Below, one piece after another: positions 33,864 to 42,320 of a stretch of 64,000 nt of DNA. This DNA comes from Porticoccus sp041581635. GTDB lineage: Bacteria > Pseudomonadota > Gammaproteobacteria > Pseudomonadales > Porticoccaceae. Each line of letters begins with the position of its first letter. Positions within the stretch are counted from its first letter, which is position 1. The position numbers and the translations under genes are program-made. Location: positions 1 to 64,000 of the forward strand of contig JBFICW010000010.1 in assembly GCA_041581635.1 (NCBI GenBank). Direction: 5' to 3'. The notes under the pieces were generated by a model that did no database searches, was not told the DNA's origin, and saw only the letters and a list, made by a program, of their open reading frames with translations.

Positions 33864-34011
33864 TGTGCCCTACCCAAATAGTTCACCAGTACACTATTAG
33901 TCTATCTAAAATCTGCACAATTGCTGAGTTTTAATGTTTTTACATTAACGACTCACGGCTGATGGCGGTCTGTGGTGATGAAAGCCTTGCCAGCGGCTGC
34001 CGAAAAAGCCA

Positions 34012-35055
34012 TTAGAACAGGCGCGATAACACTAAACTGCCACGCCAGTTGGGATCCGATTGTTCGCCATTCAGGTTTTCGACAACGGGGATTCCTCCAG
34101 ACAGAGTAACGGCCCATTGATCGCCAAGATTTGCCCGTATACCCGTTGTCAGATATATCAGGTTTCCGCCTGTGTGGTTCTGGTCTGTTCCATCGACATC
34201 CACCTTGTCCCGCCACTCTCCATTTAGCTCAAATACTACGGTTATCGCTGACACTAAGGAGGGGGCATGGTGATGGTTGTGATTGCTGTGAGATTCATCA
34301 GCGGCGATCAGTGGGTGCGACAGAGCTACATCATAATTAAGAGCATTCCCCAAGTCGGTATCCTGAGTGCCCTCGGTGGCCAGCGAGGCGAGAAGGCTGC
34401 TGTCCAGTGACCAGCGATTCCAGTGTTGACTGTAAGAAACCCCGAGCAACCCATCCAGAGAGCCGGAACCGGGTTGATGCTCTGCTTCGAATGTTTCGCC
34501 TTGGTCTGTCTTTTGGTCTGTTTTACCGGTGGGTAATTTGAGGCCCAGATATAGGGCAGCCATGCGACGATTGTCAGTACTGGCAAAAAATTGATATTGA
34601 CCGTAAGCCGTCAGATCGCCAAAACCTGCTGCGTCGCCCATCGCTATGGCTGAGGGGCTCTCTTCTTCATCTTCATCGTGATGCTCTTCATCGTGATGAT
34701 GAGCCGCCTGTGAAATATTGTTGCGGCTGGTAACTGGCAGAGATAGGCCTAGCGTCAGTTGTGGCGAAAACCCCCAGGCGGCATTCAGTGTGAGAACCTC
34801 TAGCGATTCAACACTGTGAACATCCTCACCGGCTTCGCTAAACGCCCCGAGCTTTCTATTAGAGAAGGTATTGTTTTCAATATATTCCTGTTTGATCGAA
34901 ACGCTAACGGCGCCCTTCGGTAAGGTGGTAGCGGATTGCCCCACTATAGCGCCCCCATGACCATTATTAATTCCTAGGGAGGGGTGGTCAGCCAATGCTG
35001 GCAGAGCCAAAAACATCAGACTAAAAGGAACGAGAGCAGATTTGAGCGGTAACAT
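34012..35055 (-). CDS. Outer-membrane beta-barrel protein with His-rich loops
   Basis: This roughly 347-residue exported protein has a signal peptide (FSLMFLALPALA), then amphipathic strands typical of the MetA-pathway/transporter-like outer-membrane family (PF13557 as I recall): GAVSVSIKQEYIENNTF, LGLSLPVTSRNNIS, FGDLTAYGQYQFF, LYLGLKLPTGKT. It ends in VLSRLF, a C-terminal Phe as in barrel proteins. Two loops are rich in metal-binding residues: AAHHHDEEHHDEDEEE and DESHSNHNHHHAPS. I start at the ATG at 35055 because the longer frame adds a Phe-rich stretch before the signal peptide. It lies alone. A role in metal binding or efflux is an inference from the His-rich loops only. Confidence 0.75.
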   Translation of the reverse strand: MLPLKSALVPFSLMFLALPALADHPSLGINNGHGGAIVGQSATTLPKGAVSVSIKQEYIENNTFSNRKLGAFSEAGEDVHSVESLEVLTLNAAWGFSPQLTLGLSLPVTSRNNISQAAHHHDEEHHDEDEEESPSAIAMGDAAGFGDLTAYGQYQFFASTDNRRMAALYLGLKLPTGKTDQKTDQGETFEAEHQPGSGSLDGLLGVSYSQHWNRWSLDSSLLASLATEGTQDTDLGNALNYDVALSHPLIAADESHSNHNHHHAPSLVSAITVVFELNGEWRDKVDVDGTDQNHTGGNLIYLTTGIRANLGDQWAVTLSGGIPVVENLNGEQSDPNWRGSLVLSRLF

Positions 35056-35189
35056 AATCAGGGCCAGAGCGTGAGTCAAAACAGGCGGGCATACTAGGGG
35101 AAAAAAGAAAAAAACCGAATGCGACAAATTGTCGCACCCAGTGGAAACACGAGTGATTTGAACGCGATAGCGGGAGTGATGGAAATATA

Positions 35190-35217
35190 AAAAAGGGGCC
35201 TTTCGGCCCCCTTTTTA
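35190..35217. terminator. Hairpin terminator
   Basis: GGGGCC (35195-35200) and GGCCCC (35205-35210) form a short G+C stem flanked by an A-run and a T-run, immediately downstream of the M6 protease stop codon. The run of T after it in the minus direction fits rho-independent termination of that gene; the plus-strand T-run also allows the reverse. Confidence 0.8.
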
Positions 35218-35220
35218 TGG

Positions 35221-37443
35221 TTATGGATTACATTTCTTGCCGCGGCAGGGTTTGTCGCCGCCACCACCACCGCCACCTCCGGTGACAGTAACCTCGTCCC
35301 AAGCACTCCAATTGGAAGCACCGCTGTTGTTAAAGGCTCTTACCCGATAGCGGAAAGTATTGGCCCCACTGGGGTCTGTGAATGATGTTGTATCGGCCGC
35401 AGTGGTGCCCACCAGGGTGGTGTTCACCCAAGTATTGGCCCGCTTCTTGTGGGCTTGTTCACGTTGGATTTCGTAGCCGGTTTCACCGTCGACATCGTTC
35501 CAGTTCAACAGGGCTGTACCATTGGCGCCATCAGTGGCCGTGAGGCCAGTGGGTGTTGCCGGGGGAGGCGTAGGTTCCTGTTGGGTAGTGGCATTGGCCG
35601 TATTGGTGTAACTGGAATCGCCTGCTGCATTGAAGGCAAGCACACGGTAGTAATAGGGTGTGGTTGGACTTAGTCCGGTGTCGTTATAGCTCTGGCTGTT
35701 GGCAGGAACGGAACTGGCAATGGTTGTCCAGTTGCTGCCATCGAGCGAACGATCCACTTTAAAGCCATCTTCATTGGATGAGTTGTCATTCCAGATTAAG
35801 TTGATTTCTGTGTGTGAAATGGCATTGGCAGACAGGTTGGTTGGTGCCGTGGGTATAGTCGGTGTTGGCGAGCCAAAATTAACCGTCATGGTTGATGCCG
35901 AGGCGGAGATATTACTCAGGGTTACACCACTGCCACTGCCGTTATAAAGTTTGCTGTTTGGATTACTGGCATCATCAAACAAAGTACCGTTGGTCGCCGT
36001 CCATAGGGCGGCATTAGTGCTTGCGGTGCTGCTTCCATTAGCTTCTTCCAAATCTACCAGGCGATGTGAGTCATTGGCGTTACTGCTCAGACTGTCATCA
36101 ATATGCCAGATCGCCAGACCACCAGAAAAGTTGGTATTAAGCCAACGTTCAAGACCATAGTCATAGCCTGCGGGTTGGCGGTTTTCTACCAGAAAGTATT
36201 CATTGCTGATGCCGGTGGAGGCACGGAACACCGTATCACTGTCTGTACCACTGCCAGAGGCAACAATGGATTCAGTACCGTTGCCTTCAAACCCTTCTAC
36301 CCAATTCATATGGTATTTGGTCCAGGCGGAGGCGTTGACCGGTGTTTCACCAGAATAGTTATCGCCATTGGTATAAGAGAGACCCCAGCTACCACTGGCC
36401 ATGACGCCAAATGCACCGATACCATTGGAAGAGCCGTCGGTGTCGTAGAGATCGGGTAGGCCATAGGTCAGGTGACCCAATTCGTGCACCATAATCCCCA
36501 TGGAAGCCTGGTGCTCATTAGACGTGCTGGTGGCATGTAACTCACCAAATTGGGCGTAGGTTCTTAGTGAAATGCCATCAACCACAGGGTAGGGGAATGG
36601 CAGGCTCCATTTGTGTCCCCAAACGCTGGGTGATAGCGCACCGCTGGTGCCGCCATAGGCTGTTTCATAGCCTGCAACAATCACCACAATGGAAAGCTCA
36701 TTGCCAGTCACCACCCCATCGTTGTTGGTATCGTAATCGGCGTAGTTGATATAGGGATCGGCTGCAATAACGGCATCTTCTGACAGTTCGCGGTTAGTGA
36801 TATTGGTATTGCCACGGGTATTTGGGTGGTTGTAACCCACGTTAACCCAACCTACAACGCCATTATTTACTGAGCCAAAGCTTTCATTTGCAGGGTTCAG
36901 CTGGGCATTGCCGTGGGAAGTTTGAAGGTAGAAATCACGAACGTTGTTGCTGACAAACCCTTCCCAGTCAGCTTCAGTGGTAGAGCCGGCCCGGTCATTA
37001 AACTCGGTGAGAATAAACAATACGGATGAATTAGTTTGTACTGGAGCTGCTGAGGGGCCTGAATCTCCCGTGCCTTCACTGGTTCCTTGTGCTGGCGCTT
37101 GGGATGGACGTGAGGCGGATGAGCGAAGGTGTTTGTTCAGCCCGGGGGGTGCGGGTCTGTCCGCAGGGGTGTCGCTGAGAGCAGGAGAATGGTCTGGGCC
37201 AAAACCCGTCACATAACGCCAAACGCCATCGGGGCCTCGATTAACGGTAAAGCCTTTCGATGTTTCCACACGGTTGTTCCACTCGTCACCCTTAGGAATG
37301 GCAGTAAAGGTTTCGCCGCTTGGCTGGGTAATCTGTTGAGGTTCCTCAAGTGCCGGGGCCGCTTGAATGGTGCTGGCTATCATCATGCCGGTAGTGATCA
37401 CAGCAGGAATCAGTGCTTTCTTCCAGTTTATGGGGCTGTTCAT
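35221..37443 (-). CDS. Secreted M6-family metalloprotease with two fibronectin III domains
   Basis: This 740-residue exported protease has a signal peptide (about 1-28, ending IQA) and a propeptide-like region to about 135. The M6 catalytic domain carries HELGH at 320-324 followed by the family sequence GLPDLYD, a calcium-loop-like DTNNDGVVTGNE (238-249), and FGVMASGSWG. Two Fn3 domains follow (about 515-610 and 620-720), then a Gly6 linker and the tail DKPCRGKKCNP. M6 enzymes such as immune inhibitor A degrade host or environmental proteins. The two Cys at the tail are unusual and are not a known GlyGly-CTERM signal. Probably secreted through type II secretion. Downstream is a clear terminator, so it is monocistronic. 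Confidence 0.9.
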   Translation of the reverse strand: MNSPINWKKALIPAVITTGMMIASTIQAAPALEEPQQITQPSGETFTAIPKGDEWNNRVETSKGFTVNRGPDGVWRYVTGFGPDHSPALSDTPADRPAPPGLNKHLRSSASRPSQAPAQGTSEGTGDSGPSAAPVQTNSSVLFILTEFNDRAGSTTEADWEGFVSNNVRDFYLQTSHGNAQLNPANESFGSVNNGVVGWVNVGYNHPNTRGNTNITNRELSEDAVIAADPYINYADYDTNNDGVVTGNELSIVVIVAGYETAYGGTSGALSPSVWGHKWSLPFPYPVVDGISLRTYAQFGELHATSTSNEHQASMGIMVHELGHLTYGLPDLYDTDGSSNGIGAFGVMASGSWGLSYTNGDNYSGETPVNASAWTKYHMNWVEGFEGNGTESIVASGSGTDSDTVFRASTGISNEYFLVENRQPAGYDYGLERWLNTNFSGGLAIWHIDDSLSSNANDSHRLVDLEEANGSSTASTNAALWTATNGTLFDDASNPNSKLYNGSGSGVTLSNISASASTMTVNFGSPTPTIPTAPTNLSANAISHTEINLIWNDNSSNEDGFKVDRSLDGSNWTTIASSVPANSQSYNDTGLSPTTPYYYRVLAFNAAGDSSYTNTANATTQQEPTPPPATPTGLTATDGANGTALLNWNDVDGETGYEIQREQAHKKRANTWVNTTLVGTTAADTTSFTDPSGANTFRYRVRAFNNSGASNWSAWDEVTVTGGGGGGGGDKPCRGKKCNP

Positions 37444-37837
37444 GGGGTAGCTCCAGTTGTTCTCATGGTTATTATTTAATCAGCAGAGTATCGTATCAGG
37501 CAGACATTAACCTCGGTAATAACCTGAAACAAAGCAAACATTTTCACGTTGCTAAACAGGGTTCACCCTAATGACGTTGCAACCTTGTTATTGTTACCTA
37601 AGGGCGAGACTAGATCAAAGCGCTTGATGTTGTCTAAAGAAAACAGATAAATGGCCGCATGTTTGTGATGAAGTCCTCAATGACCTGACAATTTAAGGTT
37701 GGGTACTCTAAGGGAGATTGGGTAACAGAATCGTCGCTTTTGGGGTATATATTTTAGGTGGCTTGGCTTAACAGTTGCCGTAGACTCCTGTACTGTCGCC
37801 ATCCTTTCCGGCTGGTTTCTATCCATTGGGTGTTATC
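37444..37837 (+). other. Non-coding region between protease and NYN gene
   Basis: This 394-base stretch between two divergent genes holds no credible gene. It must contain promoters for both the M6 protease and the NYN-domain gene, but I cannot pick a convincing hexamer pair. A run of AT-rich sequence near 37740-37760 (GGGGTATATATTTTAGG) is a possible promoter core for the rightward gene. Confidence 0.45.
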
Positions 37838-38311
37838 GTGAACAACATTGCAATTTTTGTCGATGTGCAAAATATCTATTACACCACCCGGCAGGCCTAT
37901 GGCCGCCAGTTTAATTATCGAAAGCTATGGCAGCGTATCGCCACGCAGGGTGACATTGTTTCGGCCACGGCCTATGCCACTCACCGGGGGGATGATGGGC
38001 AGCTTAAATTTCAGGATGCTCTCAAGCACATTGGCTTTACCGTAAAGCTTAAACCCTATATCCAGCGTAGTGATGGTTCTGCTAAAGGTGACTGGGATGT
38101 AGGCATTGCGATTGATGTGCTGGATACGGCAAAAGAGGTCGATACTATTGTGCTGCTATCGGGCGATGGTGACTTTGATCTGTTGCTGGAAAAGGTCAAA
38201 AGAGATTATGGCGTAAGTGCAGAGGTGTACGGTGTCCCTGCGCTGACCGCGGGCTCTCTTATTGATTCTGCCAGTATTTATCATCCCATAGAAGAAGACT
38301 TGTTGTTGTAG
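37838..38311 (+). CDS. NYN-domain (PIN-like nuclease) protein
   Basis: This roughly 157-residue single NYN domain resembles the LabA/YacP-type putative RNases with a PIN-like fold. Acidic metal-binding residues sit in AIFVDVQNIYYT, KGDWDVGIAIDVLDTA and VLLSGDGDFDLLLEKV. The C-terminus (TAGSLIDSASIYHPIEEDLL) closes the fold as usual. RNA cleavage is the family expectation, not shown here. The start could be the GTG at 37838 or a TTG at 37826; neither has a strong ribosome site. The S4-domain gene begins 85 bases downstream on the same strand. Confidence 0.85.
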   Translation: MNNIAIFVDVQNIYYTTRQAYGRQFNYRKLWQRIATQGDIVSATAYATHRGDDGQLKFQDALKHIGFTVKLKPYIQRSDGSAKGDWDVGIAIDVLDTAKEVDTIVLLSGDGDFDLLLEKVKRDYGVSAEVYGVPALTAGSLIDSASIYHPIEEDLLL

Positions 38312-38396
38312 CCGGTGAGAGACAAAACTTTATTATGGGCTAACTTCTTGAAACGATATTGAAAATAAATACCCTAAAAAATAAGTACCCTAAACT

Positions 38397-38609
38397 ATGA
38401 AAGAAATTGAAATTACTCGTGAGCCTGTTGAACTGTATAAAATTCTGAAATTTGAGTGCCTGGTTACCAGTGGTGGTGAGGCAAAAATGGTGATAGACCA
38501 AGGCCAGGTTCTCGTTAACGGTGAAGTGGAAACCAGAAAACGCAAAAAAATTGTATCGGGTGATGTTATCGAATTTAACGGTGAGCAATTCCGTATCCAG
38601 CTTAAATAG
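38397..38609 (+). CDS. S4-domain RNA-binding protein, YbcJ-like
   Basis: This 70-residue protein is a single S4 domain, like E. coli YbcJ. It has VELYKILKFECLVTSGGEAKMV, the RNA-contacting loop QGQVLVNGEVETRKRKKI, and a closing strand VIEFNGEQFRI. S4 domains bind structured RNA, and YbcJ-like proteins are linked to ribosome or rRNA biology, although the exact role is unsettled. It begins a plus-strand group of translation-related genes: this gene, a small unknown gene, arfB and rsuA. No clear ribosome site is seen. Confidence 0.85.
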   Translation: MKEIEITREPVELYKILKFECLVTSGGEAKMVIDQGQVLVNGEVETRKRKKIVSGDVIEFNGEQFRIQLK

Positions 38610-38639
38610 CTTTCAGTGGTACGGTAAAAGGTAAGCAAG

Positions 38640-38894
38640 ATGAATATTAAACAAGAGCTTCATAAAGAGTTGTTGGCTTTTATGAGGAAGGTGACGGATC
38701 AGTCCTACACTGTTAGAGAGTGGGAATATTTCGCGTTAAATAATTATCAGGATGAGTTGTTGGAAAGCGTGAGAGCTGAAATGGTTGAGGTGATAAAACT
38801 CTCGCTAAAAAGCGAGAAGAGGCAATCTTTTACTCCTGAAATGAAGATGATCATTCAGCGGTTAATTAATGATCTTGAAGATATGCAGATCTAA
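38640..38894 (+). CDS. Small helical protein of unknown function
   Basis: This 84-residue protein is predicted all-helical from its pattern of charged and hydrophobic residues (ELHKELLAFMRKVTDQSY, VRAEMVEVIKLSLKS, MKMIIQRLINDLEDM). No motif or family is recognised. An AAGG about 8 bases ahead of the ATG and its clean fit between ybcJ-like and arfB genes (30 and 53 bases) support a real gene. It has no signal peptide. Confidence 0.6.
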   Translation: MNIKQELHKELLAFMRKVTDQSYTVREWEYFALNNYQDELLESVRAEMVEVIKLSLKSEKRQSFTPEMKMIIQRLINDLEDMQI

Positions 38895-38947
38895 CCGTAG
38901 TTAACCACAACAGAGATGAAATCAAGGGCGAGTTGACCTAAAGAGCC

Positions 38948-39361
38948 ATGTTAACCATCACATCAAATACCGCCATCCCCGATGATGAAATTGAAATTTC
39001 AGCCATCCGTGCGCAGGGTGCCGGAGGGCAAAACGTGAATAAGGTTTCGTCGGCGGTTCACCTGCGGTTTGATATCAATGGTTCCTCTCTACCGGCGGTG
39101 TATAAGGAGCGTCTGTTAGGTTTGCGCGACAAACGTATCACCAAAGAGGGTGTGCTGGTGATTAAGGCACAGAAGTTTCGTACCCAGGAAAAAAACCGGG
39201 ACGATGCCCTTGAGCGGCTACAGGAAATTGTGAAAGCGGTCACTGTGGTACAAAAAGTCAGGCGGCCCACTAAGCCAACCAAAAGCTCCCAGAAAAAACG
39301 GCTCGATAGTAAAACTATACGAAGCAAGACCAAGGCGCTGCGCCGCAATGTGACGGAGTAA
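38948..39361 (+). CDS. arfB: Alternative ribosome-rescue factor ArfB
   Basis: This 137-residue peptidyl-tRNA hydrolase-like protein frees ribosomes stalled at the end of broken mRNAs. It has the GGQ motif in IRAQGAGGQNVNKVSSAV, which is placed in the peptidyl-transferase centre, and a basic C-terminal tail (RRPTKPTKSSQKKRLDSK, then KTKALRRN) that in ArfB enters the empty mRNA channel. Length and tail match ArfB/YaeJ, not the longer RF1/RF2. It is in a plus-strand group with rsuA and an S4 protein. Confidence 0.93.
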   Translation: MLTITSNTAIPDDEIEISAIRAQGAGGQNVNKVSSAVHLRFDINGSSLPAVYKERLLGLRDKRITKEGVLVIKAQKFRTQEKNRDDALERLQEIVKAVTVVQKVRRPTKPTKSSQKKRLDSKTIRSKTKALRRNVTE

Positions 39362-39427
39362 TCATGTCTAATCGTGTCACTGAATAACAGTATTCCTGCG
39401 TAGCGACTTCACCGGACTCTTAACATC

Positions 39428-40153
39428 ATGCAATCAAAGCGCGCGAGGCTGGATCGTTTTATCAGCGCACAAACAGGCATCAATCGACGAGATGTGAGGG
39501 CGTTATTGGCTCAGCAACGCGTTTTAGTCGATGGGTCTCCCGCCACGGATATTAATCAGGTTATCGACGAATTCTCTCTGGTGATGCTGAATGATCGTGT
39601 TCTGCAGGAAAATATTCCTCGTTACGTGATGATGAATAAGCCTCCGGGCGTGGTGAGTGCCACCAAGGATGAGCAGCATAAAACCGTGATAGATTTGCTG
39701 AACCGGCCAGACCGGCATCATTTGCATATTGTGGGGCGGCTGGATTTTAATTCCTCGGGGTTATTGTTGCTGACCAATGATGGTCGGTGGTCTCGTCAGC
39801 TGACAACGCCGGAAAATAAAATTGCTAAGTTGTATCGGGTCACGCTCGAAAAACCGCTGACCGAAGAGTATATCCGGGCCTTTGAAGAGGGGATGTATTT
39901 TCCTTTCGAAGGCATCACTACGCGACCCGCCAAGCTGGATATCATTTCTGATTATGTGGCGGAAGTGAGTCTTATAGAGGGACGCTATCATCAAATTAAG
40001 CGCATGTTTGGGCGGTTTGATAATGAGGTATTAACGCTGCACCGAATTTCGATTGGGAATCTATCGCTGGATTCGTCATTGTCCCCGGGTCAAAGTCGAG
40101 AGCTAACCGATTGGGAAGTGAATCATATCGGGCTAACCCCGGAATCCAGTTAA
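39428..40153 (+). CDS. rsuA: 16S rRNA pseudouridine synthase, RsuA family
   Basis: This 241-residue enzyme has an N-terminal S4 domain (RLDRFISAQTGINRRDVRALL) and a RsuA/RluB-type catalytic domain with the Asp in IVGRLDFNSSGLLLLTNDG. Further family marks are VMMNKPPGVVSAT and EGRYHQIKRMFGRFDNEV. RsuA makes pseudouridine 516 in 16S rRNA. The size and wording fit RsuA better than RluB, RluE or RluF, though I judge this by eye. Its stop overlaps the convergent LysR gene stop by 4 bases. The ribosome site is weak. Confidence 0.87.
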   Translation: MQSKRARLDRFISAQTGINRRDVRALLAQQRVLVDGSPATDINQVIDEFSLVMLNDRVLQENIPRYVMMNKPPGVVSATKDEQHKTVIDLLNRPDRHHLHIVGRLDFNSSGLLLLTNDGRWSRQLTTPENKIAKLYRVTLEKPLTEEYIRAFEEGMYFPFEGITTRPAKLDIISDYVAEVSLIEGRYHQIKRMFGRFDNEVLTLHRISIGNLSLDSSLSPGQSRELTDWEVNHIGLTPESS

Positions 40154-41064
40154 TTCAGCGCAGGATTTGACCGTAATCTTTCTGCCATTAAATCAATAAA
40201 TGCTCTGACCCGGGTTGAGGTATAACGACCTTCCCTGTGGACGATATGGATGGGCTTGGGCGCCGGTTCATAGTCACTGAGAATCACTTTGAGTGCTCCG
40301 GAGGCAAGCTGGGGTGCTATCTGATAGGACAGTAAACGTGTCAGGCCAAATCCGCTAACGGCTGCATCAACGGCGGCGTCATTGGTGGTGACAGTGAGGC
40401 GGGGTTTGATGTTAAGGGCTTTGTCCCCAGAGGCTTTACCGTTGTCAGACCGATTAAATCGCCAGTGAATGGCATGACCCCCCGCGCTGGAAGCTATCAC
40501 TGAGTGATGGTGTAAATCCTCGGGTTGTTGGGGTAGGCCATGCTGTTTCAGATATTCAGGTGAACCACAGAGCACAAGGCGTACCTTGCCGACAGGAATG
40601 GCGCGCATACTGGAATCTGGCAGTTCGCCAATACGGATACCGACATCGATACCTTCTTCCAGCAAGCTGACGTTGCGATCCAGAAATTGGGCTGAGACCT
40701 CTGTTTCAGGGTAACGGGACAGGTAATCAAGAATACCCGGCAGTACAAATATACGGCCGAATAATATTGGTGCCGTGACGGCAAGGTGTCCTCTGGGTTC
40801 TGCATTAATGCCTGCGGCGGCTTCATCGGCGGCATCTGCCGCAGCCAGTATTTGCCGGGCATCCTCAAGATATCGCTGTCCAGCCTCCGTGGTTCGAACA
40901 TGGCGGGTGGTGCGATTGAGCAGTTTCACCTTTAGGTGGTCTTCAAGCGAGGCAATGGCCCTTGTTACGGCGGGGGGTGACATGGTTAATCGCCGTGCTG
41001 CCGCAGCAAAACCCTGTTCTTCTGTCACGGCGACAAAGACACTCATCATATGTAGTCGGTCCAT
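40150..41064 (-). CDS. LysR-family transcriptional regulator
   Basis: This 304-residue LysR regulator has an N-terminal winged helix (MMSVFVAVTEEQGFAAAARR, then SPPAVTRAIASLEDHLKVKLL) and a C-terminal substrate-binding fold. It is of the group with a TRHVRTTEAGQRYLEDAR linker that commonly acts on an adjacent, divergent redox gene. It is divergent from the carboxymuconolactone-decarboxylase-like gene, with 173 bases between them, so it probably controls that gene and the three that follow. The inducer is unknown. Confidence 0.92.
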   Translation of the reverse strand: MDRLHMMSVFVAVTEEQGFAAAARRLTMSPPAVTRAIASLEDHLKVKLLNRTTRHVRTTEAGQRYLEDARQILAAADAADEAAAGINAEPRGHLAVTAPILFGRIFVLPGILDYLSRYPETEVSAQFLDRNVSLLEEGIDVGIRIGELPDSSMRAIPVGKVRLVLCGSPEYLKQHGLPQQPEDLHHHSVIASSAGGHAIHWRFNRSDNGKASGDKALNIKPRLTVTTNDAAVDAAVSGFGLTRLLSYQIAPQLASGALKVILSDYEPAPKPIHIVHREGRYTSTRVRAFIDLMAERLRSNPALN

Positions 41065-41237
41065 ATTTTCTCTGCCCGTTACGTTCTTTTTATTGTTTCA
41101 TTTATAGGAATAATCAATTGTATTTTATGGGTATTCTTTAATCAAGTGGTGTTTGGCATTCTGTTGTCAGTCCCGCACATCAGTGTGGTGGCGGAAAAAC
41201 AAATGTTAGTGAAATGACACTCTTCAGGAGAGACAAC

Positions 41238-41783
41238 ATGAGTCGAATAAACATTATTGAACACAGCGATGCGAATGCGGAACAAAAATCATTACTGGAC
41301 GCCATTCAGGCGCAGCTTGGTATGGTGCCGAATTTTCTTAAGGTATTTGCCAATTCTCCAAGCGCGCTGAAAGCCTTTTTAGGATTACACGGTATTGCCA
41401 GTGAGGGCAGTCTTGATGCTCAGACGCGTGAGCGCATTGCGCTGGCACTGGCACAGCAGAATGCCTGTCAGTACTGCTTGTCTGCGCACACCGCGATAGG
41501 TCGAAAGGCTGGCTTGAGTGGTGCCGAGGTCGATGCCAATCGGGCCGGAACCAGTGAGGATGCAAAAGCAGCTGTGGCCGTCAAGTTTGCCAAGGCACTG
41601 GCAGAACACAGTGGTGAGGTGACCACGGAAGAAATTCTCGAGGTGCGGAATGCCGGTTACAGCGATGCCGATATCGTGGAAATTATTACCCACGTGGGCA
41701 TGAACATTCTGACCAATATCGTAGGTAAAGCCAGCAGAGTGACGATTGATTTCCCATCGGTGGATTTGCAGCTTGCCTCCTAA
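41238..41783 (+). CDS. Carboxymuconolactone decarboxylase/AhpD-like protein
   Basis: This 181-residue all-helical protein belongs to the CMD/AhpD superfamily. The redox motif CQYCLSAH lies in the ERIALALAQQNACQYCLSAHTAIG segment, with both Cys and the downstream His of the AhpD-like peroxidase branch. This branch removes peroxides, though the reductant here is not visible. The ATG at 41238 has AGGAGAG about 5 bases upstream; the longer frame to 41214 adds no family sequence. It is first in a plus-strand group of redox-like genes and divergent from LysR. Confidence 0.9.
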   Translation: MSRINIIEHSDANAEQKSLLDAIQAQLGMVPNFLKVFANSPSALKAFLGLHGIASEGSLDAQTRERIALALAQQNACQYCLSAHTAIGRKAGLSGAEVDANRAGTSEDAKAAVAVKFAKALAEHSGEVTTEEILEVRNAGYSDADIVEIITHVGMNILTNIVGKASRVTIDFPSVDLQLAS

Positions 41784-41848
41784 GAGGATATTAGCCGTCC
41801 GACAACTTTATTAGTGATTAATTACAACATTTTGCTTAAGGAGTCATC

Positions 41849-42250
41849 ATGAAAAATCCACTGACAAATGGTTCGCATCACATTGGATTAACTGTATCGA
41901 AGCTCGAGAAATCAGCAGCATTTTTTACTGATATTTTGGGCTGGACAGAGGTGAAGAGGAATGATGAGTATCCATCAATTTTTGTGAGTGATGGACAGAT
42001 CATGGTGACTCTTTGGGCGGTTAAAGAATCCCCCGCAGTACGGTTTAACCGAAAATCAAATGTTGGTCTGCACCACTTAGCACTGCAAGTTAGTAATGAA
42101 GCTGGGTTGAATCAAGTTTACCGAAGATTGATGGATAACGGAGTAGACATCGAGTTTTCACCAGAGAGCGTTGGGACCGGTCCAGCCAAACATATGATCT
42201 GCTTTGATCCCAGTGGGATAAGAGTGGAGTTTATTTGGGCTGGTCAGTAG
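41849..42250 (+). CDS. Glyoxalase/VOC-family protein
   Basis: This 133-residue vicinal-oxygen-chelate protein has the paired beta-alpha-beta modules: HHIGLTVSKLEKSAAFFTDILG opens the first with a metal His, and LHHLALQVSNEAGLNQVYRR the second, closing with FDPSGIRVEFIW, whose Glu is the usual metal ligand. The reaction cannot be named; members include glyoxalases, dioxygenases and resistance proteins. An AAGGAG precedes the ATG. It lies between the CMD-like gene and the large reductase, 65 and 70 bases away. Confidence 0.9.
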   Translation: MKNPLTNGSHHIGLTVSKLEKSAAFFTDILGWTEVKRNDEYPSIFVSDGQIMVTLWAVKESPAVRFNRKSNVGLHHLALQVSNEAGLNQVYRRLMDNGVDIEFSPESVGTGPAKHMICFDPSGIRVEFIWAGQ

Positions 42251-42320
42251 CCGGTTACAAAACATTCTCCTTAGGGTGTCTTGTTTATCCATAAAAAACA
42301 ATTATTCAGAGGTTTGTACC

